From Paenibacillus sp. FSL W8-0426 (GTDB taxonomy: Bacteria > Bacillota > Bacilli > Paenibacillales > Paenibacillaceae): 64,000 nucleotides of DNA. Positions 11,327 through 20,333 of the stretch are shown here, piece by piece. Within the stretch, counting starts at the first letter, position 1. Every line of letters begins with the position of its first letter. The DNA lies in NCBI RefSeq assembly GCF_037969725.1, contig NZ_CP150203.1, positions 4,480,001 through 4,544,000 on the forward strand, written 5' to 3'. A model generated the notes under the pieces. The model was not told where the DNA came from, ran no database searches, and was given only the letters and a program-made list of their open reading frames with translations. The position numbers were made by a program, and so were the translations under genes.

Positions 11327-11581
11327 CTATTTGGAAGAAGCTATGACGGATTTGTCCGCTTTCGGCGGGACCAAATCCACGCCGCCCGGATGGAACGGAT
11401 GACATTTGGCGATGCGCTTTGCGGCCAGCCATGATCCTTTCAAGGCGCCATGCACCTCAATGGCCTCCATCGCGTACGCCGAACATGTCGGATAAAAACG
11501 GCAGGTCGGCGGCTTGAGCGGAGAAATGCAGCTGCGATATACCCGAATGGGCGCCTGTGCCATTTTTCGCGTCAGCTTCAT
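11327..11581 (-). CDS. yidD: YidD membrane protein insertion efficiency factor
   Basis: An 84-aa protein matching the small YidD family, which helps YidC-dependent insertion of inner-membrane proteins. The conserved core [27 protein letters not shown] is split here by family landmarks: [11 protein letters not shown], three cysteines, and HPFHPGG near the C-terminus. An amphipathic N-terminal helix is expected to lie on the membrane surface. It follows zur by three bases in the same direction, so the two are probably co-transcribed, although no functional tie to zinc is known. Confidence 0.92.
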   Translation of the reverse strand: MKLTRKMAQAPIRVYRSCISPLKPPTCRFYPTCSAYAMEAIEVHGALKGSWLAAKRIAKCHPFHPGGVDLVPPKADKSVIASSK

Positions 11582-11584
11582 CGC

Positions 11585-12043
11585 TTAATGCTTCCCGTGA
11601 GAATGTCCCGAAACCGCTTTGGCCGGAGCATGCTCCGCACAATCTTTACAATACCCGAACACTTCGAATTTATGATCCACAACCTGAAATTGTTCCGGCG
11701 CATCCGCAAGCTGCATGGGGCAAAATACGATCGGATATGTTTTTTGGCATTTCAGGCAAATCATATGGTGATGGTGATGATCCTCGCTGCAATGGGCGCG
11801 GAACTTCACCCCGTCCTCAAAAATAATCTGCTCCAGTACACCCAATTCCTGCATCACCCGCAAATTGCGGTACACCGTGTCGAAGCTGAGTCCGCTATAG
11901 TTTTTGCTCATATATTCATAAACGTCCTTCGGTGTCAAAAAACCGGGAGATTCGGCAAACAACCTGGCCAGCGTTTTCCGCTGATCCGTGATGCGAAGCC
12001 CCTGCGAGGACATCGTGCTAATAATCTGCTCTGTTGTCAGCAT
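11585..12043 (-). CDS. zur: Fur-family zinc regulator Zur
   Basis: A 152-aa Fur-family metalloregulator. The N-terminal winged helix covers about the first 80 residues (GLRITDQRKTL to LSFDTVYRNLRVM). The C-terminal half contains a His-rich sensor stretch (EDHHHHHMIC) and two CxxC pairs, CLKC and CKDC, forming the structural zinc site. Fur, PerR and Zur share this layout; I prefer Zur because a Zur-like box controls znuACB nearby, but PerR or Fur cannot be excluded by eye. The C-terminal tail is again His-rich (GHSHGKH). The ATG at 12043 has GGAGG 11 bases upstream; the GTG at 12055 overlaps that site. Confidence 0.82.
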   Translation of the reverse strand: MLTTEQIISTMSSQGLRITDQRKTLARLFAESPGFLTPKDVYEYMSKNYSGLSFDTVYRNLRVMQELGVLEQIIFEDGVKFRAHCSEDHHHHHMICLKCQKTYPIVFCPMQLADAPEQFQVVDHKFEVFGYCKDCAEHAPAKAVSGHSHGKH

Positions 12044-12294
12044 GACCTGCAACACCTCCTGCCATACATATGCTCATGCAATGGGTCAAGCAAAGCCGAC
12101 AGAGCGGTGCTGTAACCGATGCAAATGGCCGCTTGTATTTTCTTACTACTAATAATGCCTCAAATTTCGCTTCGAGTCAACGAAAGCAGTCAGCCGCCCG
12201 ATCGATCATCCAGCATGAACTTCCCTGAGGAAACCTCGCATGAGCGTATCTATGCACGGACGGAATATGTGCATTCAGCTGACTGCAAACCTAC

Positions 12295-12322
12295 GAAAAA
12301 GGACTCCTTGCGGAGTCCTTCC
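12295..12322 (-). terminator. Terminator, probably of the 12622-14979 gene
   Basis: GGACTCC-TTGC-GGAGTCC with TTTTT on the minus strand. It is separated from the upstream stop codon by the whole of repeat copy B. The remaining sequence from 12056 to 12294 shows no gene or structure I can support. Confidence 0.75.
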
Positions 12323-12422
12323 ATGACGGTTTAGAACAAGTTTCTGTTCGGGCGACTTTTGGGGTGACAGGGTATACGATAATATAAGCTCTCACTCCAA
12401 ACCGTCCGTTTTCCGGTCCATC

Positions 12423-12614
12423 TATATAAACCGCACTAATCAATCACACAAGGCCACTACGAGTGCAGCACCATCTTCCGATCGCTGTTATCCCCAGATT
12501 TTTTTGATTCCCCTTCTCTAGAAGGGAAAATCCGGTGATAAAGGCGACTGCTTCGCTTCTCCAGATTGCTCCTGACTCTCCGTTAACGTGTGTATGTTTT
12601 TTGCGGTTTATATA
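12423..12614. repeat. Dispersed palindromic repeat, copy B (complete, 192 bp)
   Basis: Ends are TATATAAACCGC (12423-12434) and GCGGTTTATATA (12603-12614), a perfect 12-bp inverted repeat. The centre TTATCCCCAGATTT pairs with AAATCCGGTGATAA, and intermediate arms are also partly complementary, so the whole element can fold into one long imperfect hairpin. It begins eight bases past the preceding stop codon. Confidence 0.85.
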
Positions 12615-12621
12615 AAAATTG

Positions 12622-14979
12622 TTATTTTTTCTCTTCTGGAAGCGGTGTGAACAACAAGTTAACCGGCAGATTGCTACCCGGTGCGGCAGAGAACAGAATC
12701 GTTACGCTCTCTCCATAAGATCCGGTGCGATAAAGCACGCTTTGTTCATTCGGCGCGCTAACGGAGCTGCTTTGCGCAATCTGTACAACCTGACCATTGA
12801 CCAGGGCAACGCCGGAGTATTTGCCTCCGCGAGGGTTCAGGGAAATCAACGTCCGTGGAGCAACGTTGTTCAGCGTAATTTTGTATAACACGCCAAAGTT
12901 GCCTGCATTGGACGCATCCGTGTAAGCCATCGGATCCGTTCCGACCAGATTCGGATCGCTTGCATTATCGCCAAGCGGCATGCGGGACGGTTTGGCACCG
13001 ATTGGCTCATCGTAGGTAATAACCCGTGTAGCATTCGGATACGTACCACGGTTATGAACGCCGTCGCGGTCAAGCACAGGCAATGTAGCCAAAGCTTCCA
13101 TCGGATCTTTGTTTGCATCGATCATGATGACGTTATAATCGAGTTGATAATCACTGAATACGTCCGAATAGAGCGAAATAACTTGTCCTTGTTTCATCGG
13201 CAGCGCACTAAGCTCCGTCAAAATCAGCTTGCTGTCGCCAGGCTCAATATAGATTTTCTTTTGATCCTTACCTTCCTGCATCGACTGGAACCATCGGTCA
13301 ATGGACAATTTCCCTGCGGCTGTAGCGATTGGGGAAGGTCCCGCAAAGCCCATGTTTTGCTGTTCGAGTTGCGCCGTATACGCGTTGTTGTTCGTTGCGA
13401 CAACATACATTTTAACGGCTTTCCCCGTGTTGTTTACATGGTGAATCATGAAGCGGGTCTGACCGAAAGAAGACTCTTTATATACAATACCTTCGGAATT
13501 CACCGTTTCCGGACTGTTGCTGCGGATCAGCAGGCTTGGTTCGTCTGTATACGTATAAGGCACTTTTTCCATAGCAGGCACATCGCCGCCGTTAAAGACG
13601 AATTTCTGTCCTACCGGGGTGAAAAGCTGATTGAAATCAGAAAGAGTATACAACGTCTCATTGGTAATTGTAATGACTTTGCTGTATGTGTCGGTTTCAC
13701 CGTGTTTGTCCGTAACGGTGATGGTCACCGTTTTGGGCCCTGGAACGAAGAAGGCCAGTGCATTGTTATCCCATTCCACTTTTTCGATGGCGTTTTCATC
13801 ATCCGTACTTTGGTCGATATACGTGATTTTTTCGCCCATCTTGTACTCTTCCTTGTCGGTCTCGAACATGGCGACAGGAGGCAGGTTTGGTTTCTGTACT
13901 TGAATGGTTACGGAATACGGGTCGCTCCATTGACCGCTCGAATCCTGAACTTCATAAGTAATCGTATACGTGCCGGGCTGATCGAACGATTCCTGACGGC
14001 CGGTCCAGCGTTCGTCAACAATGTTCAACCCTTTCGGAGAACTGGATGAAGTCACGTAATCTACCTTGTCACCTGCAAAAATTTCCTTTTGGGAAATCTT
14101 GAAGCTTGCAACCGGTTTGGTATTCAGATTCAGCACAACCGTTTTGGCCGACTGATTTACTTTATAAGTAATGTTCAAGGCCTGCGTAATGGAAGTTAAC
14201 GGGACCATGAACGTATTTTTTTGCTGATAGGCAGGGCCTTTCATCGTTCTGGACTCGCCATTTACGGTGTAGACCGTGCTGTTCGTTTTGAAACGAAGCT
14301 CGCTTTCGCCGCTAATAATGATCGTTTCCTTGGTGGTGTTGTCATATTTGACTTCATATCCTACACGGTCTACCAATGCCCGAATGGCAACATACGACAC
14401 GCCGTTTTTGACCGTCATGGGCTGCCCAGCCAAATACGTCTTTCCGTCTTGCTCCATTTTGTTGCTGTTCATGTACAGCGTCAGATCACCGCCTGATGTT
14501 CCGGAAGACGTTCCTCCTGCAGAAGGTTGCTCTGCCTGAACAGGGGTCGTTGGAGTCTCGACATCCTCCGCGCTGCCGTCTTCTTGGTCCGCAGCATCCG
14601 GATCAGGTTCAGTCGCTGATGTTTCCCCATCTGTGGTTGGTGTATCCACACCTGTTGCTGGTGTTGTTGGCGTTACTTCTTTGGTTGGTGTTGTTCCGGT
14701 TGTTGGCGTTGTTTCAGTTGTCGGTGCTGTTTCGGTTGTTGTAGAAGTTTCTTTGCCTTCAGTGGACTGAGCACTGTTGGAAGCGTCGCTGCTCCCTGTC
14801 TTGACTTCACTCTCGGCAAGCGGCTGTTCTTTCTTGATGACCTCTACGGATTTTACTTTGGCAGTATGAACTGGTTCTGCATCGCCTTGAGCTGCTGGTT
14901 GCGCATTCACCGAACCAACTGCAAATGCTTGAAAAACAGCTAAAGCGGTAAATATGGACAATTTTTTCTTCAAATTCAT
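12622..14979 (-). CDS. Large secreted surface protein with stalk and PKD-like domains
   Basis: A 785-aa exported protein. Residues 1-27 are a signal peptide (MNLKKKLSIF start, cleavage near VNA-QP). A long low-complexity linker follows (about 50-160), dominated by Thr, Pro, Ser and Glu with repeated TPTT-like units. Next is a copper-amine-oxidase-type stalk (about 165-285; VAIRALVDRVGYEVKYD, VPLTSI), then two PKD-like modules (about 285-440; PVASF, PPVAMFETD). The last 345 residues form a domain I do not recognise. It is probably attached to or shed from the cell wall. The ATG at 14979 is preceded by AAGGAG. Repeat copy B begins immediately after the stop. Confidence 0.8.
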   Translation of the reverse strand: MNLKKKLSIFTALAVFQAFAVGSVNAQPAAQGDAEPVHTAKVKSVEVIKKEQPLAESEVKTGSSDASNSAQSTEGKETSTTTETAPTTETTPTTGTTPTKEVTPTTPATGVDTPTTDGETSATEPDPDAADQEDGSAEDVETPTTPVQAEQPSAGGTSSGTSGGDLTLYMNSNKMEQDGKTYLAGQPMTVKNGVSYVAIRALVDRVGYEVKYDNTTKETIIISGESELRFKTNSTVYTVNGESRTMKGPAYQQKNTFMVPLTSITQALNITYKVNQSAKTVVLNLNTKPVASFKISQKEIFAGDKVDYVTSSSSPKGLNIVDERWTGRQESFDQPGTYTITYEVQDSSGQWSDPYSVTIQVQKPNLPPVAMFETDKEEYKMGEKITYIDQSTDDENAIEKVEWDNNALAFFVPGPKTVTITVTDKHGETDTYSKVITITNETLYTLSDFNQLFTPVGQKFVFNGGDVPAMEKVPYTYTDEPSLLIRSNSPETVNSEGIVYKESSFGQTRFMIHHVNNTGKAVKMYVVATNNNAYTAQLEQQNMGFAGPSPIATAAGKLSIDRWFQSMQEGKDQKKIYIEPGDSKLILTELSALPMKQGQVISLYSDVFSDYQLDYNVIMIDANKDPMEALATLPVLDRDGVHNRGTYPNATRVITYDEPIGAKPSRMPLGDNASDPNLVGTDPMAYTDASNAGNFGVLYKITLNNVAPRTLISLNPRGGKYSGVALVNGQVVQIAQSSSVSAPNEQSVLYRTGSYGESVTILFSAAPGSNLPVNLLFTPLPEEKK

Positions 14980-15162
14980 TCTTTTTCTTTGGCTCCTTCT
15001 GCTCCCACGTAATATTATCCCCCTCAAAAAGTCATACTATTAGACGCGGGTGACCGGGAAAAGTTGCTAAAATTATTTGATTAGAAATGTAAAGTTTTAA
15101 TAGAGCGATAACACTATGAAAATAGTTAGTTATCATTTCATTGCATTCATAGCTTCATCCAT

Positions 15163-15216
15163 CAAAAAAACCTTGCCGCTATATGGATGAACTTCACCAC
15201 ATAACGGAAAGGTTTG
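15163..15216 (-). terminator. Terminator of the nagZ operon
   Basis: AAACCTT..CCG pairs with CGG.AAGGTTT across a loop; the minus strand ends in TTTTTTT. It lies just past the last gene of the six-gene operon. Confidence 0.75.
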
Positions 15217-15231
15217 TCCTTGCCTTCCATG

Positions 15232-16818
15232 TTAACTTAATCGGACGGGCAAGCTTCCACTCGGATTCAATTCGCCCGTAATCAAAAGGGAGAGTCCACG
15301 TACCACGGCAGGCGTATTTTCATATGTGCACACGTAAGCTCCCGGCCGGGGAATTTCGAACAGATCATAGGGATTACGCAAAGCTACGACAATCAATGAA
15401 TGTTTCTCACTCAGCCGTTGGATTATGTTGCGCTGACCTTTGGGAAGAACTCCTGCCGAGGTATAGGTGCATACGATGACTTGGTCTCCCTTTATCACGC
15501 TTTGCAAAATTCGTTCTGCTTCATCATAGGACGGCTGGGTCGTTATTTTATACTCGCGGACATGATTCCTGAATTGCCCAAGCACCCTACCAAGCGAATC
15601 CGAATGGGACCAAGGCTCATCCACCTCTGTTCGCTGTACAACCTCGGGCCATATAACGAACACGTTTTGTTCGGGTTTTAAGGGCAGTAAACCGTCATTA
15701 TGTACCACGGTGATGCTCTGGCACGCAATTTCGTGTAACAGTACATCGTGCGGGACGGATGAAAACGAATCTGTCATACTCGATGGTTCGCTTGGTTGAT
15801 CGCTACAGCGTTTTAGCTTCCAATTCACGACACGCTCCAGCGCCTGGTCAATGATCTGCTCGTCGATTTCTCCGTGGCGAACCGCTTCTGCCACTGCCTC
15901 TATGGCTGCGATCTGTTCGTCAAGGGTATGACTGACCAGGATCAAATCCGCTCCTGCCTTCACAGCACGGACAGCCGCCTTCGCGACTCCATACGGTTTG
16001 GAGATGGCATGCATCTCCAGGCAATCTGTGATGATTATTCCTTCGAACCCCATTTCTTTGCGCAATAAACCATGTAATACGCTGCGGGACAACGTTGCGG
16101 GAATCGGCTCTGGTTCGATCGCCGGAAAAATGACATGTGCTGTCATGATGGCATCCACGCCCGCCTCAATGGCCTGGCGAAAAGGCAGCAGTTCTACCTC
16201 CTCCAGTCTCTCCCGCCCATGGGGAACGGTTACCATGCCGAGATGAGAATCCACGGCCGTATCTCCATGCCCTGGAAAATGCTTCGCTGTTGCGGCTATG
16301 CCCCGCGACTGATATCCTGTAATGGCTGTCGCACCATGAGCGGCCACCTTCTCCGCGTTTTCCCCATAGGATCTCACTCCAATCACCGGATTTAGCGCGT
16401 TATTGTTCACGTCGAGGACTGGTGCAAGGTTCATATCGATTCCAATCCGTTTCAGCTCATCCCCAAGAATCCGTGCACATTGATACGTGTAATCCGGGTT
16501 GCCTGTCGCCCCGAGCGCCATATTACCCGGTACTCTGGTCACGCCGTCTTTATCGATTCTGGCAACCATGCCGCCCTCCTGATCCACCGAGATCATAAGC
16601 GGCAGTTCACTGCTTTTAGCGGCCATCCTTTGCAATTCGGCAGACAAGCGGGTCAATTGTTCCACGCTCTCCACATTGCGCCTGAAATAAATGACGCCCC
16701 CAACATGGTAGTCCTGGATTAAACGGGTGATCTGTGCATCCGCTCGCTGTCCATGAAAGCCGCACATAAACAGCTGGCCGACCTTCTGCTCCAGCGTGAA
16801 ATTTTCCCATGGTCTCAT
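15232..16818 (-). CDS. nagZ: GH3 beta-N-acetylhexosaminidase
   Basis: A 528-aa family GH3 enzyme removing N-acetylglucosamine from peptidoglycan or chitin fragments. The NagZ-type signature KHFPGHGDT spans residues 179-187, with the His184/Asp187 pair used as acid/base in this subgroup; the nucleophile is Asp265 in ITDCLEMH. A C-terminal alpha/beta domain follows, as in Bacillus NagZ. No signal peptide is visible, so it likely acts in the cytoplasm on imported oligosaccharides. Its ATG overlaps the stop of the regulator gene (ATGA at 16815-16818), showing translational coupling. Being last in a sugar-transporter operon, it suggests the cargo is an N-acetylglucosamine oligosaccharide. Confidence 0.93.
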   Translation of the reverse strand: MRPWENFTLEQKVGQLFMCGFHGQRADAQITRLIQDYHVGGVIYFRRNVESVEQLTRLSAELQRMAAKSSELPLMISVDQEGGMVARIDKDGVTRVPGNMALGATGNPDYTYQCARILGDELKRIGIDMNLAPVLDVNNNALNPVIGVRSYGENAEKVAAHGATAITGYQSRGIAATAKHFPGHGDTAVDSHLGMVTVPHGRERLEEVELLPFRQAIEAGVDAIMTAHVIFPAIEPEPIPATLSRSVLHGLLRKEMGFEGIIITDCLEMHAISKPYGVAKAAVRAVKAGADLILVSHTLDEQIAAIEAVAEAVRHGEIDEQIIDQALERVVNWKLKRCSDQPSEPSSMTDSFSSVPHDVLLHEIACQSITVVHNDGLLPLKPEQNVFVIWPEVVQRTEVDEPWSHSDSLGRVLGQFRNHVREYKITTQPSYDEAERILQSVIKGDQVIVCTYTSAGVLPKGQRNIIQRLSEKHSLIVVALRNPYDLFEIPRPGAYVCTYENTPAVVRGLSLLITGELNPSGSLPVRLS

Positions 16819-18467
16819 GAAAGCATTCCCTCCTCCAATGAAGTAGCTGCTCTCTTGCTCTGCCTGTATTCCGATGGCTTCATATGAAAATGTTTGTGAA
16901 ATACTTTGGAGAAATAACGCCGTTCTTTATACCCCGTGGCTTCCCCGATCGCTGTAATGCTCCACTCCGTTGTACTCAATAAGTGCGCTGCGCTCTCCAT
17001 CCGTTTATGGGTCAAATATTCAACAAATGTGACTCCTGCATGGCTTTTGAACAGCTGACAAAAGTAGCTTGAACTGATTCCCAGCCAATCTGCAACCTCA
17101 TCGATGCCAAGATCACGGTCCAGATGTGTGTCCATATAATCACATGCAGACTTTATCAAATCTGAAGTCGAAGGACGTGACGTGCCTTGTTTGTTATGCC
17201 AGGCATGGGCGATCGCTTCCGCCAGTTCGATCAATTCCTTCATGGAGGCTGCCATTTGCAGCGCGTCCCAGAACTGCTTTTCTTCCTGTTCGGCAAGCGC
17301 ATGAACCTCCCTCAACTCTCCCAGCATGTGTACGAGCAAAAATCGAATATTGCTTTCACCTATGCTGTCCGATGAAAATTTAGTTTGGTTCAGCTGCTGC
17401 TTAAGGGAATGCAGCAGATTGAACACCCCCTGCTTGTTCCCCTGCCGAATACAGCGAGTCAGCAGATCGAGGTCCTCTTTGGTCACCCACGCCGCCTTTT
17501 GGAATGCTTCGTCGTTTGGCCGTAAGATGGGGTGAGCGGAAGTGGGTAGCGACCTCGTCTCATCGCTGGTTTCGAATGAAATCATCAACCTGCGCTGACA
17601 GTGCAGGTATCGCTCGGTAATCTGTTGATCCAAACGCACGGGCTGATCGTCCCGAATCGTTCTTGCCTTCATTGCCGGGTCTTTGGCAAACATGGCATTA
17701 AGCCTCCATCGGATACGCTGTTCCAATTCATCTGCCTGCTGCTCCCATCCGGTCGCAGCCTTCAGCAGAATCCCCCATTCCCCTTTGCGTACGGCAATAA
17801 TCATGCTTTCTTCCAGGGCTTCCGTTAAATCTGCAAGACTGGCATTGATCACATCATGCCATTGCTGATGCTGGTCAGCAGACCAGCCGATGGAATGGCG
17901 GAAGTAACCTTCCGCATTCACAAGGATGAGAATATAGCGATCAGAAGAGCACAGCCCTTCTGTTGACGGCACAGAGCAGCACGGAGAAATTCCCTTTTCA
18001 CCCCGCAGTAAGTCGGTCACATGTTTATGTCTGATCCAGTTTTCCATCTCTACATGACGATGGTGCTCAGACTCGCTTGCCCTGCGCTTCTTATGAATCT
18101 GTTCGGTTAACTCGCGCAGTTTGTTCTCCAAATCCAAGTAATCAATCGGTTTGCATATGTATTCATGTACGTTGTAGCGGATGGCCGTTCGGGCATATTC
18201 AAACTGCTGGTATCCGGTCAGCAAAATAATTTCACATGACTCGCCCCGTTCGCGCAGTATTCGAATAAGCTCCAAACCATCCATGGCAGGCATGCGAATA
18301 TCGCACAGCATGATGTCCGGATGACAATCAGCCGCTTTATCCAGCGCTTCAGCCCCGCTTCTGGCCGTGCCCGCAAGTTCAATCCCCATGTCCTCCCAGG
18401 GCAGGATCAAGCTCAAATTTTCCAAAATCGGCAGTTCGTCATCAACTAGCATTGCGGTCAGATTCAT
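16815..18467 (-). CDS. YesN-like response regulator (receiver + AraC-type DNA-binding)
   Basis: A 550-aa response regulator. The receiver domain (1-120) has the acidic pair in VDDE, phospho-acceptor Asp56 in MLCDIRMP and the conserved lysine in CKPIDY. A long middle region of uncertain fold (about 130-440) is usual for YesN-type proteins. The C-terminal 100 residues are an AraC-type double helix-turn-helix (DEVADWLGISSSYFCQLFK, ending SEYRQ). The start codon follows the kinase stop without any gap. It should activate this operon in response to the kinase. Confidence 0.92.
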   Translation of the reverse strand: MNLTAMLVDDELPILENLSLILPWEDMGIELAGTARSGAEALDKAADCHPDIMLCDIRMPAMDGLELIRILRERGESCEIILLTGYQQFEYARTAIRYNVHEYICKPIDYLDLENKLRELTEQIHKKRRASESEHHRHVEMENWIRHKHVTDLLRGEKGISPCCSVPSTEGLCSSDRYILILVNAEGYFRHSIGWSADQHQQWHDVINASLADLTEALEESMIIAVRKGEWGILLKAATGWEQQADELEQRIRWRLNAMFAKDPAMKARTIRDDQPVRLDQQITERYLHCQRRLMISFETSDETRSLPTSAHPILRPNDEAFQKAAWVTKEDLDLLTRCIRQGNKQGVFNLLHSLKQQLNQTKFSSDSIGESNIRFLLVHMLGELREVHALAEQEEKQFWDALQMAASMKELIELAEAIAHAWHNKQGTSRPSTSDLIKSACDYMDTHLDRDLGIDEVADWLGISSSYFCQLFKSHAGVTFVEYLTHKRMESAAHLLSTTEWSITAIGEATGYKERRYFSKVFHKHFHMKPSEYRQSKRAATSLEEGMLS

Positions 18468-20303
18468 CTAGGCATCCCCCTGCTCATATCGTGGAATTAT
18501 GCATTGAATCACTGTCCCGTGGCCTGGAGCTGAACAGATGAATATGCCGTATCCTGCCCCATATCGGATTCGTATCCGATCCGCCACACTTCGTAAACCC
18601 AGCCCGCGGCGCTCGGCCATTGAAGACGGGGACTGCTCCCCTTCATTTGCATGCGGATGTACCGGAGGGTCCTCTGCCATGTACTCGAATCTCCCCAATA
18701 TTTCCTGGGGAATGCCAAGTCCGTTATCCTCCACCCGCAGTACCAGATTATGGCGATCCTCGAATGCACGGATCCGAAGCACTCCCTTGTACTCAATGCC
18801 CTCGAAGCCATGCTGGATGCTATTTTCTACTAATGGCTGCAACGTCAGTTTAAGTACGAAGGATGTGTACAAATGAGCAGGAATATCTATTTCGTACGTA
18901 AACAAATCACTGAATCTGTATTGTTGTATTTCAAGATAACTCTGGAGATGCCTTACTTCCTCGCCCAGTGCTATTTCCTCCTGATCTTGAATGCTGATCC
19001 GAAGAATATTGCCGAGACGGTTCACCATTTCGCTGACTTTCCGTCCTTCTCCACGCATGGCCAGCCCGTTGATCGACTCCAATGTATTGAACAGGAAGTG
19101 TGGTTTGATCTGAGCCTGCAGCACACGCAGTTCAGCCTTGGCCTTCTGCTGCTGCTCTGCCCGCACACGACGAAACAAGCTTCCGATCCGGTCCAGCAGT
19201 TCATTAAATCCATGGGCTAGAAGCTGCATCTCATCGAACCCTGTTCCCTTCACCCGTGCGCTAAAGTCACCATCCTCCACTCGCCGCATGAAGCGGACTA
19301 ATACCGCAATATTGCCGGTAATACGGTTCATGAAAAACAAATTGAAGACCATTGCCGCAAGAAGGCAAACCAGAATGATAATGACCGACCAGCCTGCAAA
19401 CACATTCGTTTCAGCCGACAGCGCTTCCCATGAAGTTACGCTGATTAAACTCCAGCCGTAGTTTTTCAGATGATACTGGGACAGGATGCTCTCCGTGCCG
19501 TCAAATACCGTCCGAATGCTGCTGAAGCCGGGCCCGTAACTGACTGTGTTGACACCGAGGTTCTCTATCTTCTCCCCGCTGTACCGGCCGGTAGGGTCAT
19601 AGACGATCAAACCTTCTTCATTCATTAATAGAAAGGATGTATTTTGTGCGGAATCGCTAATCTGCAGATGTCGGAAGATCCGATCGATCTCTCCCTTTTT
19701 GATCTGAACAACAAGAATCCCGATATTTTGAAAATAACTGAGCTCCTTCACCAGCCTGATCTGCGTAAAGACAGGATCGACGCCGGTAAGTTCGGGATAC
19801 TCCAGTGGTGCAAGCCATTTGGGCACACCGTTAAGCTGCTGGATTTCCTGGAATAAGGGATGAACCTTGAACTGTCGAAATGGAAGCGCTTCAAAATTTT
19901 CCTTGGTGAATATGGAGACGATCTGATTGTTCTGGGATGAACGCAAATCATACAAGAAAGCATAGCTGATAAACGGATAGTTATATAGAAGGGAACGAAA
20001 ATTGCGCTGGCTGGCATTAAGCGACAACTGGTTACCGGTTCCGAGATCCTGTTTGGTCGGGTCCTTGGCGTTAAGTGCCATTTGAAATACCGACGTGGCG
20101 ATTCCGTTATCGGTGACATTGTTAATCTGCTGAAAAACGTTCTCGATATTGTAGCTGATGGCCTGAAGGGCGTATTCGGCCTGCTGGTTGTATTTTTTCT
20201 CGATCGTATGTGAGGTGACCAGAAACATCCCGATCCCTAATCCGCACATCGGTACAATGATCAGCAGCAGAAAGGCCATGGCCAGCTTCATGCGCAAGTT
20301 CAT
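18468..20303 (-). CDS. YesM-like sensor histidine kinase
   Basis: A 611-aa membrane histidine kinase of the HPK8/LytS-like group found beside carbohydrate transporters in Paenibacillus. One membrane helix at about 10-30, an extracellular sensor of about 270 residues (dCache-like by size), a second helix near 305-325, then a HAMP linker. The phospho-accepting His402 lies in IKPHFLFNTLE. ATP-binding motifs are VENSIQHGFEG and EDNGLGIP. I chose the ATG at 20303 because GGGGAG precedes it by seven bases; the ATG at 20318 contains that site. It likely senses the sugar directly or via the lipoprotein binding protein. Confidence 0.92.
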   Translation of the reverse strand: MNLRMKLAMAFLLLIIVPMCGLGIGMFLVTSHTIEKKYNQQAEYALQAISYNIENVFQQINNVTDNGIATSVFQMALNAKDPTKQDLGTGNQLSLNASQRNFRSLLYNYPFISYAFLYDLRSSQNNQIVSIFTKENFEALPFRQFKVHPLFQEIQQLNGVPKWLAPLEYPELTGVDPVFTQIRLVKELSYFQNIGILVVQIKKGEIDRIFRHLQISDSAQNTSFLLMNEEGLIVYDPTGRYSGEKIENLGVNTVSYGPGFSSIRTVFDGTESILSQYHLKNYGWSLISVTSWEALSAETNVFAGWSVIIILVCLLAAMVFNLFFMNRITGNIAVLVRFMRRVEDGDFSARVKGTGFDEMQLLAHGFNELLDRIGSLFRRVRAEQQQKAKAELRVLQAQIKPHFLFNTLESINGLAMRGEGRKVSEMVNRLGNILRISIQDQEEIALGEEVRHLQSYLEIQQYRFSDLFTYEIDIPAHLYTSFVLKLTLQPLVENSIQHGFEGIEYKGVLRIRAFEDRHNLVLRVEDNGLGIPQEILGRFEYMAEDPPVHPHANEGEQSPSSMAERRGLGLRSVADRIRIRYGAGYGIFICSAPGHGTVIQCIIPRYEQGDA

Positions 20304-20333
20304 ATCCGTTCTCCCCATTCACCGCCTCGTCCA

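Noticed and set aside
12415..12625. Target-site duplications around the palindromic repeats
   Set aside because: Flanks of copies B, C and D show at most a few shared bases in AT-rich sequence (for example AGATG around copy D), not convincing duplications.
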